NCBI GenBank assembly: GCA_016705955.1
Contig: JADJKO010000001.1
Location: forward strand, 744,001-808,000
Source: Flavobacteriales bacterium
GTDB taxonomy: Bacteria > Bacteroidota > Bacteroidia > Flavobacteriales_F > PHOS-HE28
Length of the DNA stretch: 64,000 bases
Direction: 5' to 3'
Positions 17,755 to 27,392 of the stretch are shown here, piece by piece; positions within the stretch are counted from its first letter, which is position 1; every line of letters starts with the position of its first letter. The notes below the pieces were generated by a model. That model saw nothing but the letters and a program-made list of their open reading frames with translations, did no database searches and was not told the origin of the DNA. Both the position numbers and the translations under genes were made by a program.

Positions 17755-20700
17755 ATGCGCCTACTTCTGTCAGTCGTCGTGCTTTCAGCCTTCACCTTCG
17801 GTGCTAGGGCCAACGTGGGTAATTACACCTTCGGTGCTTCCAACACCACCTACACGACCATCACCGGAACCGCGCTGGTGACTGGAACGTGGGACGACAC
17901 GAACTCATCGCTCCTTGCGCTGCCCTTCACCTTCACGTACAACAACGTTCCCTACACGCAGGTCGGGATCAACTCCAATGGCTTCATCACATTAGGCGCG
18001 TTGACCACGACGGTCTATTGCGGCTTGCAGACCAGCCCTGCGAATTCCATCGCCGGCTACGGCACCGACCTCGTCAATGCTTCGGCTTCATCGAGCGTGC
18101 GCTATGGAACGCTCGGATCGGCTCCGAACCGACAGTTCGTGGTGCAATGGACGGACTGCGATCATTACGGCAACAGCCAACAGAACCACATCACCTTCCA
18201 GGTGATCCTGAACGAAACGAGCAATACCGTGCAAGTGGTCTTCGGCCCTAGCACCGTTGCCACCACGCTCGGTCCGAACGCATGCAGTGATACCAACACC
18301 GAATCGGGCAACGTCGGTCTGTTGGGTTCGTCCACCGCGGACTTCAACCTGCGCAAGGTGACCAACGGCAGTTCGACCTGGATCCAATCCACAGTGGGCA
18401 CGTTGATCAGCGATGTGTGCAACCTCTCGCCAACGAACATTCCCGCGAGCGGCCTCACCTGGACATGGACCCCGCCGCCTTCCGTACCGATGGTCTTCGC
18501 TTCCTGCACCACACAGTTCATGAACAACGGCCAGGTGGATGGCCAAGGATCGCAATTGAACAACATCCTCCGCGTGAACGTGGTCACCACCGGAGATCTT
18601 TCGCCGTTATCGGTGTCGTCCTTGGCGCTTTCGACAACGGGTTGCACCAACGCCAGCGCCGATCTCTCCGGCGCGCGGGTGTACTTCACCGGTGGCAGTA
18701 ACGCCTTTTCCACCGGCGCGCAGTTCGGGAGCACATCGAACAACCCGAACGGGAATTACACGGCGAATGGATCGGCCGCATTGCTGGAAGGCAACAACTA
18801 TTTCTGGATCTGCTACGATGTCCGGCTTACTGCGGTGTTGACGAATACCCTAACAGGATGCTGCACGCAAGTGACCGGTTCCGGCGCGATGGGTGCGCAA
18901 GTGCCCAGCATCACCTGTCCTGCGGGTGCGCAAACCGTCGGCGCACAATTAGGAACATGGACTCCGGTGGCATCATTGGCTTCGCAAAGTAGCGGCGGCC
19001 TCATGCTATTGCTCAGCGATGGATCGGTCATGGCGAAATCCCAAGCGGGTGGGGGAGATGGTGTTGGAAGTACGTGGTTGCGGTTGAAGCCGAACGTGAG
19101 CGGTAGTTACGTCAACGGCACGTGGACCACGCTCACCACCATGGGCAGCACGCGCTTGTATTTCTCGTCGCAAGTGCTGAAGGATGGTCGCGTGTATGTG
19201 GCCGGAGGTGAATACGGCACCGGTCTCACCAATGGTGAAGTGTACGATCCTGTCGCGAACACGTGGACGAACACTCCTGCACCGGGCGCCAACGTGAGCG
19301 ATGCCAACTCGGTCATGCTGGAGGACGGCCGTGTGTTGCAAGCCTTGGTAGCCGGGAGCTTGCGCTCCACCGTGATCTATAACCCAACAACCAACACCTT
19401 TGCCGCCGGTCCTACCTGTTTGGGCATCCACAACGAATCATCGTGGGTGAAGCTGCCCGACAACAGTGTGCTCTTCGTGGATCGCTTGAGCACCAACGCC
19501 GAGCGTTACATCCCTGCTTCCAACTCGTGGATCGCGGATGCCACCGTACCGGTACAGCTCTATGATCCCTTCGGTGATGAGACCGGTGCGGGACTGCTGC
19601 CCGATGGCCGTGCGTTCTTCATCGGCTCCACCGGGCACACCGCGTATTACACGCCGTCGGGTTCCGCGGTGAACGGCACCTGGCAAGCGGGCCCTGATAC
19701 GCCCAATGGATTGGGCGCGCCCGACGCTGCAGCAGCGTTGATGGCGAACGGCAAAGTGATCTGCGCACTCTCCCCCGCCCCGACCTCTGCTGATCACTTC
19801 CCACCGCCGACCTACTTCTACGAGTTCGATCCAAGTACCAACCAGTTCTCGTTGTTGAGCGCACCCGGTGGCGGCACCAGCGTGAACCAATCGTCGTACG
19901 TCACCAACATGCTCGACCTGCCCGATGGCAATGTGCTCTACAGCAAGCAGGGATCATCGCAGTACTATGTGTACACCCCCGCCGGTATCCCATTGGCCTC
20001 CGCCAAGCCGGCGATCGCGAGCTACGATCAGGTGAGTTGCGGCACGTACAGGATCAAGGGCACCGGATTCAACGGAGTTACCGAAGGTGCCTACTACGGC
20101 GACGATTGGCAGATGTCCACCAACTATCCGCTCGTACGTCTCACCTCGGGTAGCAACGTGTACTACGCGCGCACCTTCAATTGGAACAGCACGGGCGTGG
20201 CACGCGGCAACCTCGCCGACAGTTGCAGCTTCACGCTGCCCGCCGGTCTTCCCAACGGCACGTACGCCATGGTGGTGGTCGCCAACGGCATCGCGTCCGA
20301 TCCCATGAGCTTTACCACAGGAGCCGTTCCCGCAGCGAGCATCACGCTCACTTCGGGCAGCAACCCCACATCGCCCGGAGCACCGCTCACGTTCACGGCT
20401 ACCACATTGAATTGCGGTGCATCGCCGATCTACCAATGGAAGATCGATGGCGGGAACGCTGGAACGAACAGTTCCTCCTTCACCACCTCCGCGCTCACCG
20501 ATGGACAAGTGGTGAGTTGCGTAGTGACATCGGTCCTACCGTGCGCGAGCCCGACCGCGGGAACGAGCAACTTCGTCACGGTGAACGTCATCGGCGTTCG
20601 CATCGCGGCCAAGGTCTTCCTGGAAGGACCATACGATGGAGCGAGTACGATGAGCGATGATCTGCGTGTCGGCGGCCTCGTTCCGCTCACGGAACCCTAC

Positions 20701-21327
20701 ACCGCGCTGGGCTATGTGCATGTGGGTGGAGGAGGAGAGACGATCTCGCCGGCCGTGCTTACCGTCACGGGCAACAATGCCATCGTTGATTGGGTGGTGA
20801 TCGAAGTGCGCGACCCGACCACACCAACGGACGTGCTCGCCACCAAGTGCGTGTTGGTGCAACGCGACGGCGATGTGGTGGCCACGGACGGATCTTCGCC
20901 GGTCTCCTTCTCGCTCGTCGGCGGCAACTATCAGATCGCCGTACGCCATCGCAACCACTTGGGGTGCATGACGGCCACGCCGGTTGCCTTCGGTGGCTCG
21001 CCGATCACGGTCGACTTCACGCTCAATGCAACCGCTACGTATGGGTCCGAAGGGCGCACTACCGTCGGTGCTGCCATGGCGCTCTGGGCCGGCAACGTGT
21101 TGATGGATCCGATCATCAGGTACGTCGGTTTCGGCAACGACCGCGATCCCATCCTGGTGCGTATCGGTGGTTCGATCCCTACTGCAACCACCGCCGGGTA
21201 TTTCGTCGAGGACGTGAACATGGATGGTACGGTGCGCTACATCGGCTTCAACAACGACCGCGATCCCATCCTGGTGAACATCGGCGGATCCATCCCCACG
21301 AACACGCGCGCGGAACAGGTGCCATAA
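17755..21327 (+). CDS. Large secreted Kelch/galactose-oxidase-like protein with dockerin-like C-terminus
   Basis: 1190 residues with a signal peptide (LSAFTFGARA). Order of parts: a beta-rich N-terminal domain with the GINSNGFITLG motif (about 20-230); a sialidase-N-like domain (about 245-400); a Kelch propeller (about 405-760; GRVYVAGGEYGTGLTNGEVYDP); a galactose-oxidase-C/TIG-like domain (about 770-870); and an Ig-like domain (about 875-945). The last ~242 residues are shared with the protein encoded at 29475-33927 and hold two N-DRDPILV-IGGSIPT units around D-V-N-M-D-G. No type A sorting domain is present, so this module may replace it. Catalysis is not shown. Confidence 0.82.
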   Translation: MRLLLSVVVLSAFTFGARANVGNYTFGASNTTYTTITGTALVTGTWDDTNSSLLALPFTFTYNNVPYTQVGINSNGFITLGALTTTVYCGLQTSPANSIAGYGTDLVNASASSSVRYGTLGSAPNRQFVVQWTDCDHYGNSQQNHITFQVILNETSNTVQVVFGPSTVATTLGPNACSDTNTESGNVGLLGSSTADFNLRKVTNGSSTWIQSTVGTLISDVCNLSPTNIPASGLTWTWTPPPSVPMVFASCTTQFMNNGQVDGQGSQLNNILRVNVVTTGDLSPLSVSSLALSTTGCTNASADLSGARVYFTGGSNAFSTGAQFGSTSNNPNGNYTANGSAALLEGNNYFWICYDVRLTAVLTNTLTGCCTQVTGSGAMGAQVPSITCPAGAQTVGAQLGTWTPVASLASQSSGGLMLLLSDGSVMAKSQAGGGDGVGSTWLRLKPNVSGSYVNGTWTTLTTMGSTRLYFSSQVLKDGRVYVAGGEYGTGLTNGEVYDPVANTWTNTPAPGANVSDANSVMLEDGRVLQALVAGSLRSTVIYNPTTNTFAAGPTCLGIHNESSWVKLPDNSVLFVDRLSTNAERYIPASNSWIADATVPVQLYDPFGDETGAGLLPDGRAFFIGSTGHTAYYTPSGSAVNGTWQAGPDTPNGLGAPDAAAALMANGKVICALSPAPTSADHFPPPTYFYEFDPSTNQFSLLSAPGGGTSVNQSSYVTNMLDLPDGNVLYSKQGSSQYYVYTPAGIPLASAKPAIASYDQVSCGTYRIKGTGFNGVTEGAYYGDDWQMSTNYPLVRLTSGSNVYYARTFNWNSTGVARGNLADSCSFTLPAGLPNGTYAMVVVANGIASDPMSFTTGAVPAASITLTSGSNPTSPGAPLTFTATTLNCGASPIYQWKIDGGNAGTNSSSFTTSALTDGQVVSCVVTSVLPCASPTAGTSNFVTVNVIGVRIAAKVFLEGPYDGASTMSDDLRVGGLVPLTEPYTALGYVHVGGGGETISPAVLTVTGNNAIVDWVVIEVRDPTTPTDVLATKCVLVQRDGDVVATDGSSPVSFSLVGGNYQIAVRHRNHLGCMTATPVAFGGSPITVDFTLNATATYGSEGRTTVGAAMALWAGNVLMDPIIRYVGFGNDRDPILVRIGGSIPTATTAGYFVEDVNMDGTVRYIGFNNDRDPILVNIGGSIPTNTRAEQVP

Positions 21328-21829
21328 GAACGCGCGAAGTGATGTGTGGTCGGCGGCGCGATCGCTGCTCTTGGCGATCCATCGCCTCGTTCGTGCGCTT
21401 GTCCAGGTCGGCGAACAATGCTTTCTCGGGTCCGTCGATGATCCCGCGTCCGAACGACCATTTGATGGTGCCGCACTCGACGATCCGACACGCAAGCCAA
21501 GGGACGGATCTCCGCGCGATGCCCAGAAGCACGGAACCGTAAGCGGGGATCGCGTGACGCAGATCCACAATGCGCAACCTCAACAAAAGCCCTCTGGCGT
21601 CCCAACTCATGGTCGGGGCCCAGGATCCGCATTCCGCACTCCTGCTGGATCGCCTAGGTGCTCGAACGGCGGTGATGGACGTGGGCTGGCGAAGGGCCGA
21701 TCCGCGAATGAGGCGATTATCCAATTCGCGATCGGCCCGAACCGGCCCATTCGCTGTTTCACGCATCCACTCATGGCCGATCGCTCTCTTCTACCTTGGC
21801 CACCGAAGGTGAACGCATACCACTCCTCG
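21328..21829. other. 502-bp gap without a recognisable gene
   Basis: Open frames exist on both strands but none resembles a known protein. A minus-strand stretch around 21370-21540 reads somewhat protein-like (LACRIVECGTIKWSFGRGI) and may be a gene remnant. The P-ATPase frame also stays open through most of this gap. Confidence 0.3.
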
Positions 21830-24331
21830 ATGCCCGGCAACCCCTTTCCAGTTGATGGCCTGAGCGATGCGGAGGTGCTCGCTGCACGCGCGAAGCACGG
21901 CCGCAACATCATTGAAGAACAGGAAGAGGATTTCTTCTGGCCGGTGGTGAAGGACATTGTGCTGGAACCGATGTTCCTCCTGCTGGTGGCCACCAGTGCG
22001 ATCTACTTCGCCCTCGGAGAAGTCCCGGAAGCGCTCTTCATGGCGGGAGCCATCGTGCTGGTCTCGAGCATCTCGGTGTACCAGGACAGTCGCAGTCGGC
22101 GCGCGTTGAAAGCCTTGCAGGCGTTCACCCGGTCGGAGGCCACTGTGGTACGCAATGGTGCCGTGGTGAAGATCCCTTCGGAGGACGTGGTGATGGGTGA
22201 TCACGCGGTGGCGGAGGAAGGAAGCCTGCTCGCTGCGGATGGTGTGATCGTGCAGAGCAACGATTTCAGTGTGAACGAATCGATCCTCACGGGTGAAGCC
22301 TTCGCTGTGGCGCGCAGTGCGCAAGAGGAATTGGCCCAGGTGAGCAAGGGCACACAAGTGGTCTCGGGCCTCGCGCTCTATCGTGTCACGGCGGTCGGAA
22401 AGTCCACGGCCTTGGGCCGGATCAGCACCTCGTTGAAAGCGATCCAGGTACCGCCCACGCCACTGCAACAACAGATCACGCGCTTCGTGCGCAACATGGC
22501 CATTGTGGGTGTGGTGGTGTTCCTGCTGGTGTGGGTCGTGGCCTTCCTCCGCAGCGGATCATGGTCGGAGAGCCTGCTCACCGGTCTCACGCTGGCCATG
22601 TCCATCCTGCCCGAAGAGATCCCTGTGGCCTTCACCACTTTCCTCGCGTTGGGCGCATGGCGCTTGGCGAAACAAGGCGTGATCGTCAAACGCGCCACCA
22701 CGGTGGAAACGCTCGGCTCCGCCACGGTGATCTGCACGGACAAGACCGGCACCATCACCGAGAACCGCATGACCTTGGCGCACCTGTATGTGCATGCGAA
22801 CAAGGAACTGTTGGCACCCGGCGCATGGACCAGCACCGAAGCCCGTCGCGTGATCGAGGTGGCCATGTGGGCGAGCGAACCCGTACCCTTCGACCCGATG
22901 GAAATTGCGCTGCATGCCGCCTATGCGCGCAACACGGAGAGGGATCGTCGTCCCGAGTTCAGGATGGTCCACGAGTACCCGCTGGGTGGACGACCACCGA
23001 TGATGACACATGTGTTCGCGAACACCACGGGCGAACGCATCATCGCCTGCAAGGGCGCACCCGAGCGGGTCTTGCGGCAAAGCACCTTGAGCGAGGTGGA
23101 GAAGAAGGAGGTCGTAGCGAACGTGAATGCGCTCGCCGCCCAAGGGCTGCGCGTGCTCGCGGTCGGTGAAGTGGAGCATGGCAATGGGGAATACCCCGCC
23201 GATCAGGAAGCCTTCGCCGTGAACTTCCTTGGACTCGTGGCCTTCGAGGATCCTCCCAAGGCCAACATGGCGGAGGTGTTCCGGCAATTCGATGCCGCGG
23301 GCATCGCGGTGAAGATCATCACCGGCGATAACGCGCTCACCACGGCCGCCATTGCGAAGCAGATCGGGTTCAAGGGTGCGGAAAGGATGATGAGCGGTGA
23401 TGACATGATGAAGCTCGGGGATACCGGGCTTCGCGAAGCGGTGAACGACACCACCATCTTCACGCGCATGTTCCCCGAAGCGAAGCTGCGCATCATCAAC
23501 GCGCTGCAAGCCGAAGGGCACGTGGTGGCCATGACCGGCGATGGCGTGAACGATGGCCCCGCGCTGAAGGCCGCGCACATCGGCATCGCCATGGGCAAGC
23601 GCGGCAGCGAACTGGCGAAGGAGGCGGCGGCCATCATCCTCACCAACGACGATCTGGGCAGCATGGTGGATGCCGTGGCCATGGGCCGCAAGATCTACAG
23701 CAACCTGAAGAAGGCGATCCAGTACATCATCTCCATCCACATCCCCATCATCCTCACGGTCTCGTTGCCGGTGTTCCTCGGTTGGGTGTATCCCAACATC
23801 TTCACGCCGCTGCACGTCATCTTTTTGGAACTCATCATGGGGCCCATATGCAGCATCGCCTACGAGAACGAGCCGCTGGAAAATGATGGTATGCGTAGGC
23901 CGCCGCGTCCGCTCAGGCTCACGTTCTTGTCATGGAAGGAGATCTCGGTCAGCGTTTGGCAGGGGCTGGTGATCACCCTCGGCACGTTGGGTATGTACCG
24001 CTTGGCCGTTCTTCAAGGGCACTCCGAAGAACTCGTGCGCGCACAGGTCTTCACCACCTTGGTCATCGCCAACATCGGGCTTTCGCTGGTGAACCGCTCG
24101 TTCACCGCATCCGTCCTCACCAGCTTCCGTAATGGCAACGGCATCCTCATGGCGATGCTCGGGATCACCGTCGCGTTGCTGGTCATCATCCTTGTCGTTC
24201 CGACCGTGCGCGACTTCTTCCACATGGCGCGACCCGACCTCGTACAACTGGGCACAGCGACCCTCATCGGTCTTGCATCCGTCGCTTGGTTCGAAGTGTA
24301 CAAATGGGTGGGAAGGAGAAGGGGTGATTAG
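21830..24331 (+). CDS. Cation-transporting P-type ATPase
   Basis: 833 residues from the ATG at 21830, where similarity to the family begins (NPFPVDGLSDAEVLAARAKHG). The actuator domain has TGE at 154-156, the phosphorylation site is ICTDKTGTITENRM (D304), and TGDGVNDGPALKAA closes the P domain. Membrane helix M4 carries PEEIP. It looks like the type II/III (calcium/proton) group, not a heavy-metal P1B pump: there is no CPC motif and no N-terminal metal-binding domain. The transported ion is not determined. The 3' end overlaps a small minus-strand frame by 68 bp. Confidence 0.9.
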   Translation: MPGNPFPVDGLSDAEVLAARAKHGRNIIEEQEEDFFWPVVKDIVLEPMFLLLVATSAIYFALGEVPEALFMAGAIVLVSSISVYQDSRSRRALKALQAFTRSEATVVRNGAVVKIPSEDVVMGDHAVAEEGSLLAADGVIVQSNDFSVNESILTGEAFAVARSAQEELAQVSKGTQVVSGLALYRVTAVGKSTALGRISTSLKAIQVPPTPLQQQITRFVRNMAIVGVVVFLLVWVVAFLRSGSWSESLLTGLTLAMSILPEEIPVAFTTFLALGAWRLAKQGVIVKRATTVETLGSATVICTDKTGTITENRMTLAHLYVHANKELLAPGAWTSTEARRVIEVAMWASEPVPFDPMEIALHAAYARNTERDRRPEFRMVHEYPLGGRPPMMTHVFANTTGERIIACKGAPERVLRQSTLSEVEKKEVVANVNALAAQGLRVLAVGEVEHGNGEYPADQEAFAVNFLGLVAFEDPPKANMAEVFRQFDAAGIAVKIITGDNALTTAAIAKQIGFKGAERMMSGDDMMKLGDTGLREAVNDTTIFTRMFPEAKLRIINALQAEGHVVAMTGDGVNDGPALKAAHIGIAMGKRGSELAKEAAAIILTNDDLGSMVDAVAMGRKIYSNLKKAIQYIISIHIPIILTVSLPVFLGWVYPNIFTPLHVIFLELIMGPICSIAYENEPLENDGMRRPPRPLRLTFLSWKEISVSVWQGLVITLGTLGMYRLAVLQGHSEELVRAQVFTTLVIANIGLSLVNRSFTASVLTSFRNGNGILMAMLGITVALLVIILVVPTVRDFFHMARPDLVQLGTATLIGLASVAWFEVYKWVGRRRGD

Positions 24332-24773
24332 CGGATGGGTCAATTGGCCGATCAGCATGTGCTTCGCGATCGACCACCCGGGATCGTGAGGGGACCCACC
24401 CGTCCACCAATTGCTCCAGCACTTCCGTGCGGCCCTTCACCTGCTTCGATACCGCCTTCGTGTACGCGGGCATCACGTTCTTCCGCAGCGCCGACACTTC
24501 GTACGCATCGAGATCCAGCTCCTCGCGCATCCGTTCGTTGAAACGTTTGTCCATCACCAGTTGCAAAGCGGTGGCCTTATCGGTGTTGGGTGCGCGCGAA
24601 TACAGGATGCGCAAGTGGTGCGCTCCGGTGCTCATGTGTTCGGCCACTACCTCGCGCGTCACTTCGCTCGCGACACCCAGGCAGGTGGTCAAGGCCTTCT
24701 CATCAACGCCCATGCGTTCCATCTTCTCCTTATCCAACTTCGTCATTACTTCCTCTTCCAGATCTCTGCTCAT
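24264..24773 (-). CDS. Hypothetical protein
   Basis: 169 residues from the ATG at 24773. The first ~125 residues are charged and helical (TKLDKEKMERMGVDEKALTTCLGVASEVTREVVAEHM) and look like a real protein. The last ~40 residues lie antisense to the end of the ATPase gene and look non-coding in character, so the true C-terminus may have been altered by a frameshift. No family recognised. Confidence 0.45.
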   Translation of the reverse strand: MSRDLEEEVMTKLDKEKMERMGVDEKALTTCLGVASEVTREVVAEHMSTGAHHLRILYSRAPNTDKATALQLVMDKRFNERMREELDLDAYEVSALRKNVMPAYTKAVSKQVKGRTEVLEQLVDGWVPSRSRVVDREAHADRPIDPSANHPFSFPPICTLRTKRRMQDR

Positions 24774-24864
24774 ATGCTCTCGTTTTTGGTTCGACTCCCT
24801 ATGGGAACGACTGCATCCGGGGATGGTCACATCATGGTGAATGGGATGGATCATGAATGCAGTT

Positions 24865-25006
24865 CATCCGCAGATCTCGCAGATGTGCTCGCTAACGCTG
24901 CGCAAATGCGGCCATGTTGATGAGCGGGACTGCCGTTAGGCAGGCCATCTGCGAGATCTGCGGATGCCTTTTGCATTTCCCTGTGCTCTCCGTGCCTCTG
25001 TGGTGA
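24865..25006. repeat. 21-bp perfect inverted repeat plus a second periodic repeat
   Basis: Arms CATCCGCAGATCTCGCAGATG (24865-24885) and its exact complement (24946-24966) flank a 60-bp loop. Next comes a periodic string at about 24969-25006 (CTGTGCTCTCCGTGCCTCTG core). The pair lies just before paaZ and could form a long hairpin in RNA. Confidence 0.75.
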
Positions 25007-25021
25007 GATACTTTCGCCACA

Positions 25022-27067
25022 ATGCAACTCCAGAACTACGCACACGGCCAGTGGATCGCCGGCACCGGTAAACAAACCAACCTCCTCGACGCCTCCACCG
25101 GCGAACTCATCGCAACAACCTCCTCCGGCGGCCTCGACTTCGGTGCCATGTTGAAGTACGGACGTGAAGTAGGCGGCCCGCCCCTGCGCAAGATGACCTT
25201 CCCCGAGCGCGGACGCATGCTGAAGGCCCTCGCCATGTACCTCATGGACCGCAAGGACGAGTTCTACCAGGTCAGCTACAAGACCGGCGCCACCAAGGCC
25301 GATAGCTGGGTGGACATCGAAGGAGGCATCGGCAACGTGTTCGCCAACGCCAGCTTAAGAAAACAGCTCGGCAACATGCCGTTCTATGTGGACGGACCGC
25401 CCGTGCTCACCAGCCGCACCGGCACCTTCATGGGCCACCACATCATGGTGCCGAAGGAAGGCGTGGCGGTTCACATCAACGCCTTCAACTTCCCTATTTG
25501 GGGCATGCTGGAGAAGTGCGCCGTGAACTGGATGGCCGGGATGCCCGCCGTGGTGAAGCCCGCCACCGTCACCAGTTTCCTTACCGAGAGCATGGTGAAG
25601 GCGATAGTCGCCTCAGGCATCTTGCCTGAAGGCGCCATCCAACTCATAGTTGGTAGCGCCGACGGGCTGCTGGATCATGTCGAGAGCCAGGATGTCGTCA
25701 CCTTCACCGGTAGCGCCACCACGGGCCAAATGCTTAAAGCACACCCGCGCATCATCGCCGAGAGCGTGCCCTTCAACATGGAGGCCGACAGCCTGAACAG
25801 CATCGTGCTCGGTCCCGATGCTACGCCTGATACCGAGGAGTTCACGCTCTTCATCAAAGAGGTCGGCAAGGAGATGACCCTGAAGTGCGGCCAGCGCTGC
25901 ACCGGCGCGCGGCGCATCATGGTGCCCGAGAACTTGGTGGAGGATGTGCAGATCGCCTTGGGCAAACGCCTCGGCGGAACCGTGATCGGCGACCCGCGTG
26001 CCGATGGAGTGCGCATGGGTGCCCTCGCCGGACCGACGCAACTGCGCGAAGTGCGCGAGCAGCTCGCCAAGCTGATGGAAGGCAGCGAGCTGGTGTACGG
26101 CGATCCCGAGCAGGTGAACGTTACCGGAGCCGATGCCGACAAGGGTGCCTTCATGAGCCCCATCCTGCTGCTGAACAAAGACCCTTGGAAGAACCAGGTG
26201 AGCCACAACGTGGAGGCCTTCGGTCCCGTGAGCACACTCATGCCTTACACAGACCTCGATGATGCGGTCGCGCTTACCAAGTTGGGTAAAGGCTCACTTG
26301 TGGCGACGATCGCAACGAACAACGATCAACACGCACAACGATTTGTGTGGGGCGCCGCCAGCCACCATGGCCGCATGCTCGTGATCAACCGCGACATGGC
26401 AAAGGAGAACACCGGCCACGGATCGCCACTGGCCACACTGGTACACGGCGGTCCCGGACGCGCCGGTGGTGGCGAGGAGATGGGCGGCAAGCGCGGCGTG
26501 CTGCACTACCTGCAACGCACCGCCATCCAAGGCAGCCCCAGCACCATCACCGCGCTAACGCAGCAATACCAGCAGGGTGCCAAGCAACACCTTACGCCCA
26601 AGCACACCTTCCGCATGCACTTCGAAGAGCTGAACGTGGGCGATACCGTGATCACCGAAAAGCACCTGGTGACCCTAGCCGACATCGACAACTTCGCGGA
26701 CCTCAGCGGCGACAAGTTCTACGCCCACATGGATGCCGATGCCCTCGACGGCACCGTCTTCACCGGTCGCGTGGCGCACGGCTACTTCATCCTATCGCGT
26801 GCTGCGGGCTTGTTCGTTGATCCGCCGAAAGGGCCCGTCCTTTTGAACTATGGTATTGATGAAGCCAGGTTCACGAAACCTGTCTATCCCGGAATGACGA
26901 TACAGGTCAGGTTCACGGTGAAAGAGAAGGTGGACCAAGAGAAGCGCGATGATGCGGACGTTGCGAAGGGCATTGTGAAGTTCCTCGTTGATGTGTTTGA
27001 CGAGACTGGGGAAACCGTTGCCATCGCTACCATCTTGACAATGGTCAAAAAGCTGGACCAAGCATGA
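25022..27067 (+). CDS. paaZ: PaaZ: oxepin-CoA hydrolase / 3-oxo-5,6-dehydrosuberyl-CoA semialdehyde dehydrogenase
   Basis: Bifunctional ring-cleaving enzyme of aerobic phenylacetate breakdown. The 681 residues match the family length. The aldehyde dehydrogenase domain (1-~520) shows NAFNFPIW, the general base in MEADSLN (E254) and the catalytic cysteine in CGQRCTGARR (C293). The hot-dog hydratase domain (~535-681) has D564 and H569 in SGDKFYAH, equivalent to the Asp/His pair of the E. coli enzyme. No other paa gene is in the window. Its 3' end is echoed four times in the next 2.3 kb. Confidence 0.95.
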   Translation: MQLQNYAHGQWIAGTGKQTNLLDASTGELIATTSSGGLDFGAMLKYGREVGGPPLRKMTFPERGRMLKALAMYLMDRKDEFYQVSYKTGATKADSWVDIEGGIGNVFANASLRKQLGNMPFYVDGPPVLTSRTGTFMGHHIMVPKEGVAVHINAFNFPIWGMLEKCAVNWMAGMPAVVKPATVTSFLTESMVKAIVASGILPEGAIQLIVGSADGLLDHVESQDVVTFTGSATTGQMLKAHPRIIAESVPFNMEADSLNSIVLGPDATPDTEEFTLFIKEVGKEMTLKCGQRCTGARRIMVPENLVEDVQIALGKRLGGTVIGDPRADGVRMGALAGPTQLREVREQLAKLMEGSELVYGDPEQVNVTGADADKGAFMSPILLLNKDPWKNQVSHNVEAFGPVSTLMPYTDLDDAVALTKLGKGSLVATIATNNDQHAQRFVWGAASHHGRMLVINRDMAKENTGHGSPLATLVHGGPGRAGGGEEMGGKRGVLHYLQRTAIQGSPSTITALTQQYQQGAKQHLTPKHTFRMHFEELNVGDTVITEKHLVTLADIDNFADLSGDKFYAHMDADALDGTVFTGRVAHGYFILSRAAGLFVDPPKGPVLLNYGIDEARFTKPVYPGMTIQVRFTVKEKVDQEKRDDADVAKGIVKFLVDVFDETGETVAIATILTMVKKLDQA

Positions 27068-27110
27068 CAACCTGCACCGGAATGTTCGTCACTGCGAGCA
27101 GAGCGAAGCA

Positions 27111-27153
27111 GGCGACGATCCTGATGATGGTGAAGAAGCTCGATCAACGCTAA
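27111..27153 (+). pseudogene. paaZ 3'-end fragment, copy 1
   Basis: About 43 bp encoding TILMMVKKLDQR and a stop, matching the end of PaaZ (TILTMVKKLDQA). It is separated from the paaZ stop by a GTCACTGCGAGC-type palindromic repeat (27089-27110). Confidence 0.75.
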
Positions 27154-27160
27154 CGCCCAC

Positions 27161-27168
27161 TAACTTTG
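27161..27168 (+). promoter_or_regulatory. -7 box TAACTTTG of the RelE-type module
   Basis: Exact match to TAnnTTTG, five bases before the antitoxin start codon, which implies a very short leader. No convincing -33 element was seen. Confidence 0.45.
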
Positions 27169-27173
27169 GTCTC

Positions 27174-27392
27174 ATGAAAGTCCCGATCCAGGTTGTGAAT
27201 GACACCCAGGGCAACGCGCAGGCGGTTCTGGTCCCTTTGGATGAATGGAACGAAATGGTGGAGAAGATGCGCCACTATGAGCAACTCTTCAAGTTGCGCA
27301 GTTCCGTGGGTAAGGCACTTGACCAAGTGGCGCGCATGCGTTCCGGCAAGTTGAAGAAGCGCTCACTGAAGGACGTGCTGCGTGAAGCATAG
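27174..27392 (+). CDS. Antitoxin of a RelE/ParE-type module (Phd/YefM-like)
   Basis: 72 residues. The N-terminal part (IQVVNDTQGNAQAVLVPLDEWNEMVEKMRHYEQL) looks like the Phd/YefM dimerisation and DNA-binding fold, followed by a helical, basic toxin-wrapping tail. It overlaps the toxin gene by 11 bp. It would neutralise the toxin and repress the shared promoter. Family placement is by pattern and gene order. Confidence 0.65.
   Translation: MKVPIQVVNDTQGNAQAVLVPLDEWNEMVEKMRHYEQLFKLRSSVGKALDQVARMRSGKLKKRSLKDVLREA

Noticed and set aside
21248..21766. Minus-strand 172-codon frame between the Kelch protein and the P-type ATPase
   Set aside because: It runs antisense into the end of the Kelch gene, is rich in Arg/Ser, and shows no motif; listed only as a gap with a possible remnant.
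22559..23815. Minus-strand 418-codon frame
   Set aside because: Lies wholly antisense to the catalytic part of the P-type ATPase and reads as a His/Arg-rich shadow.
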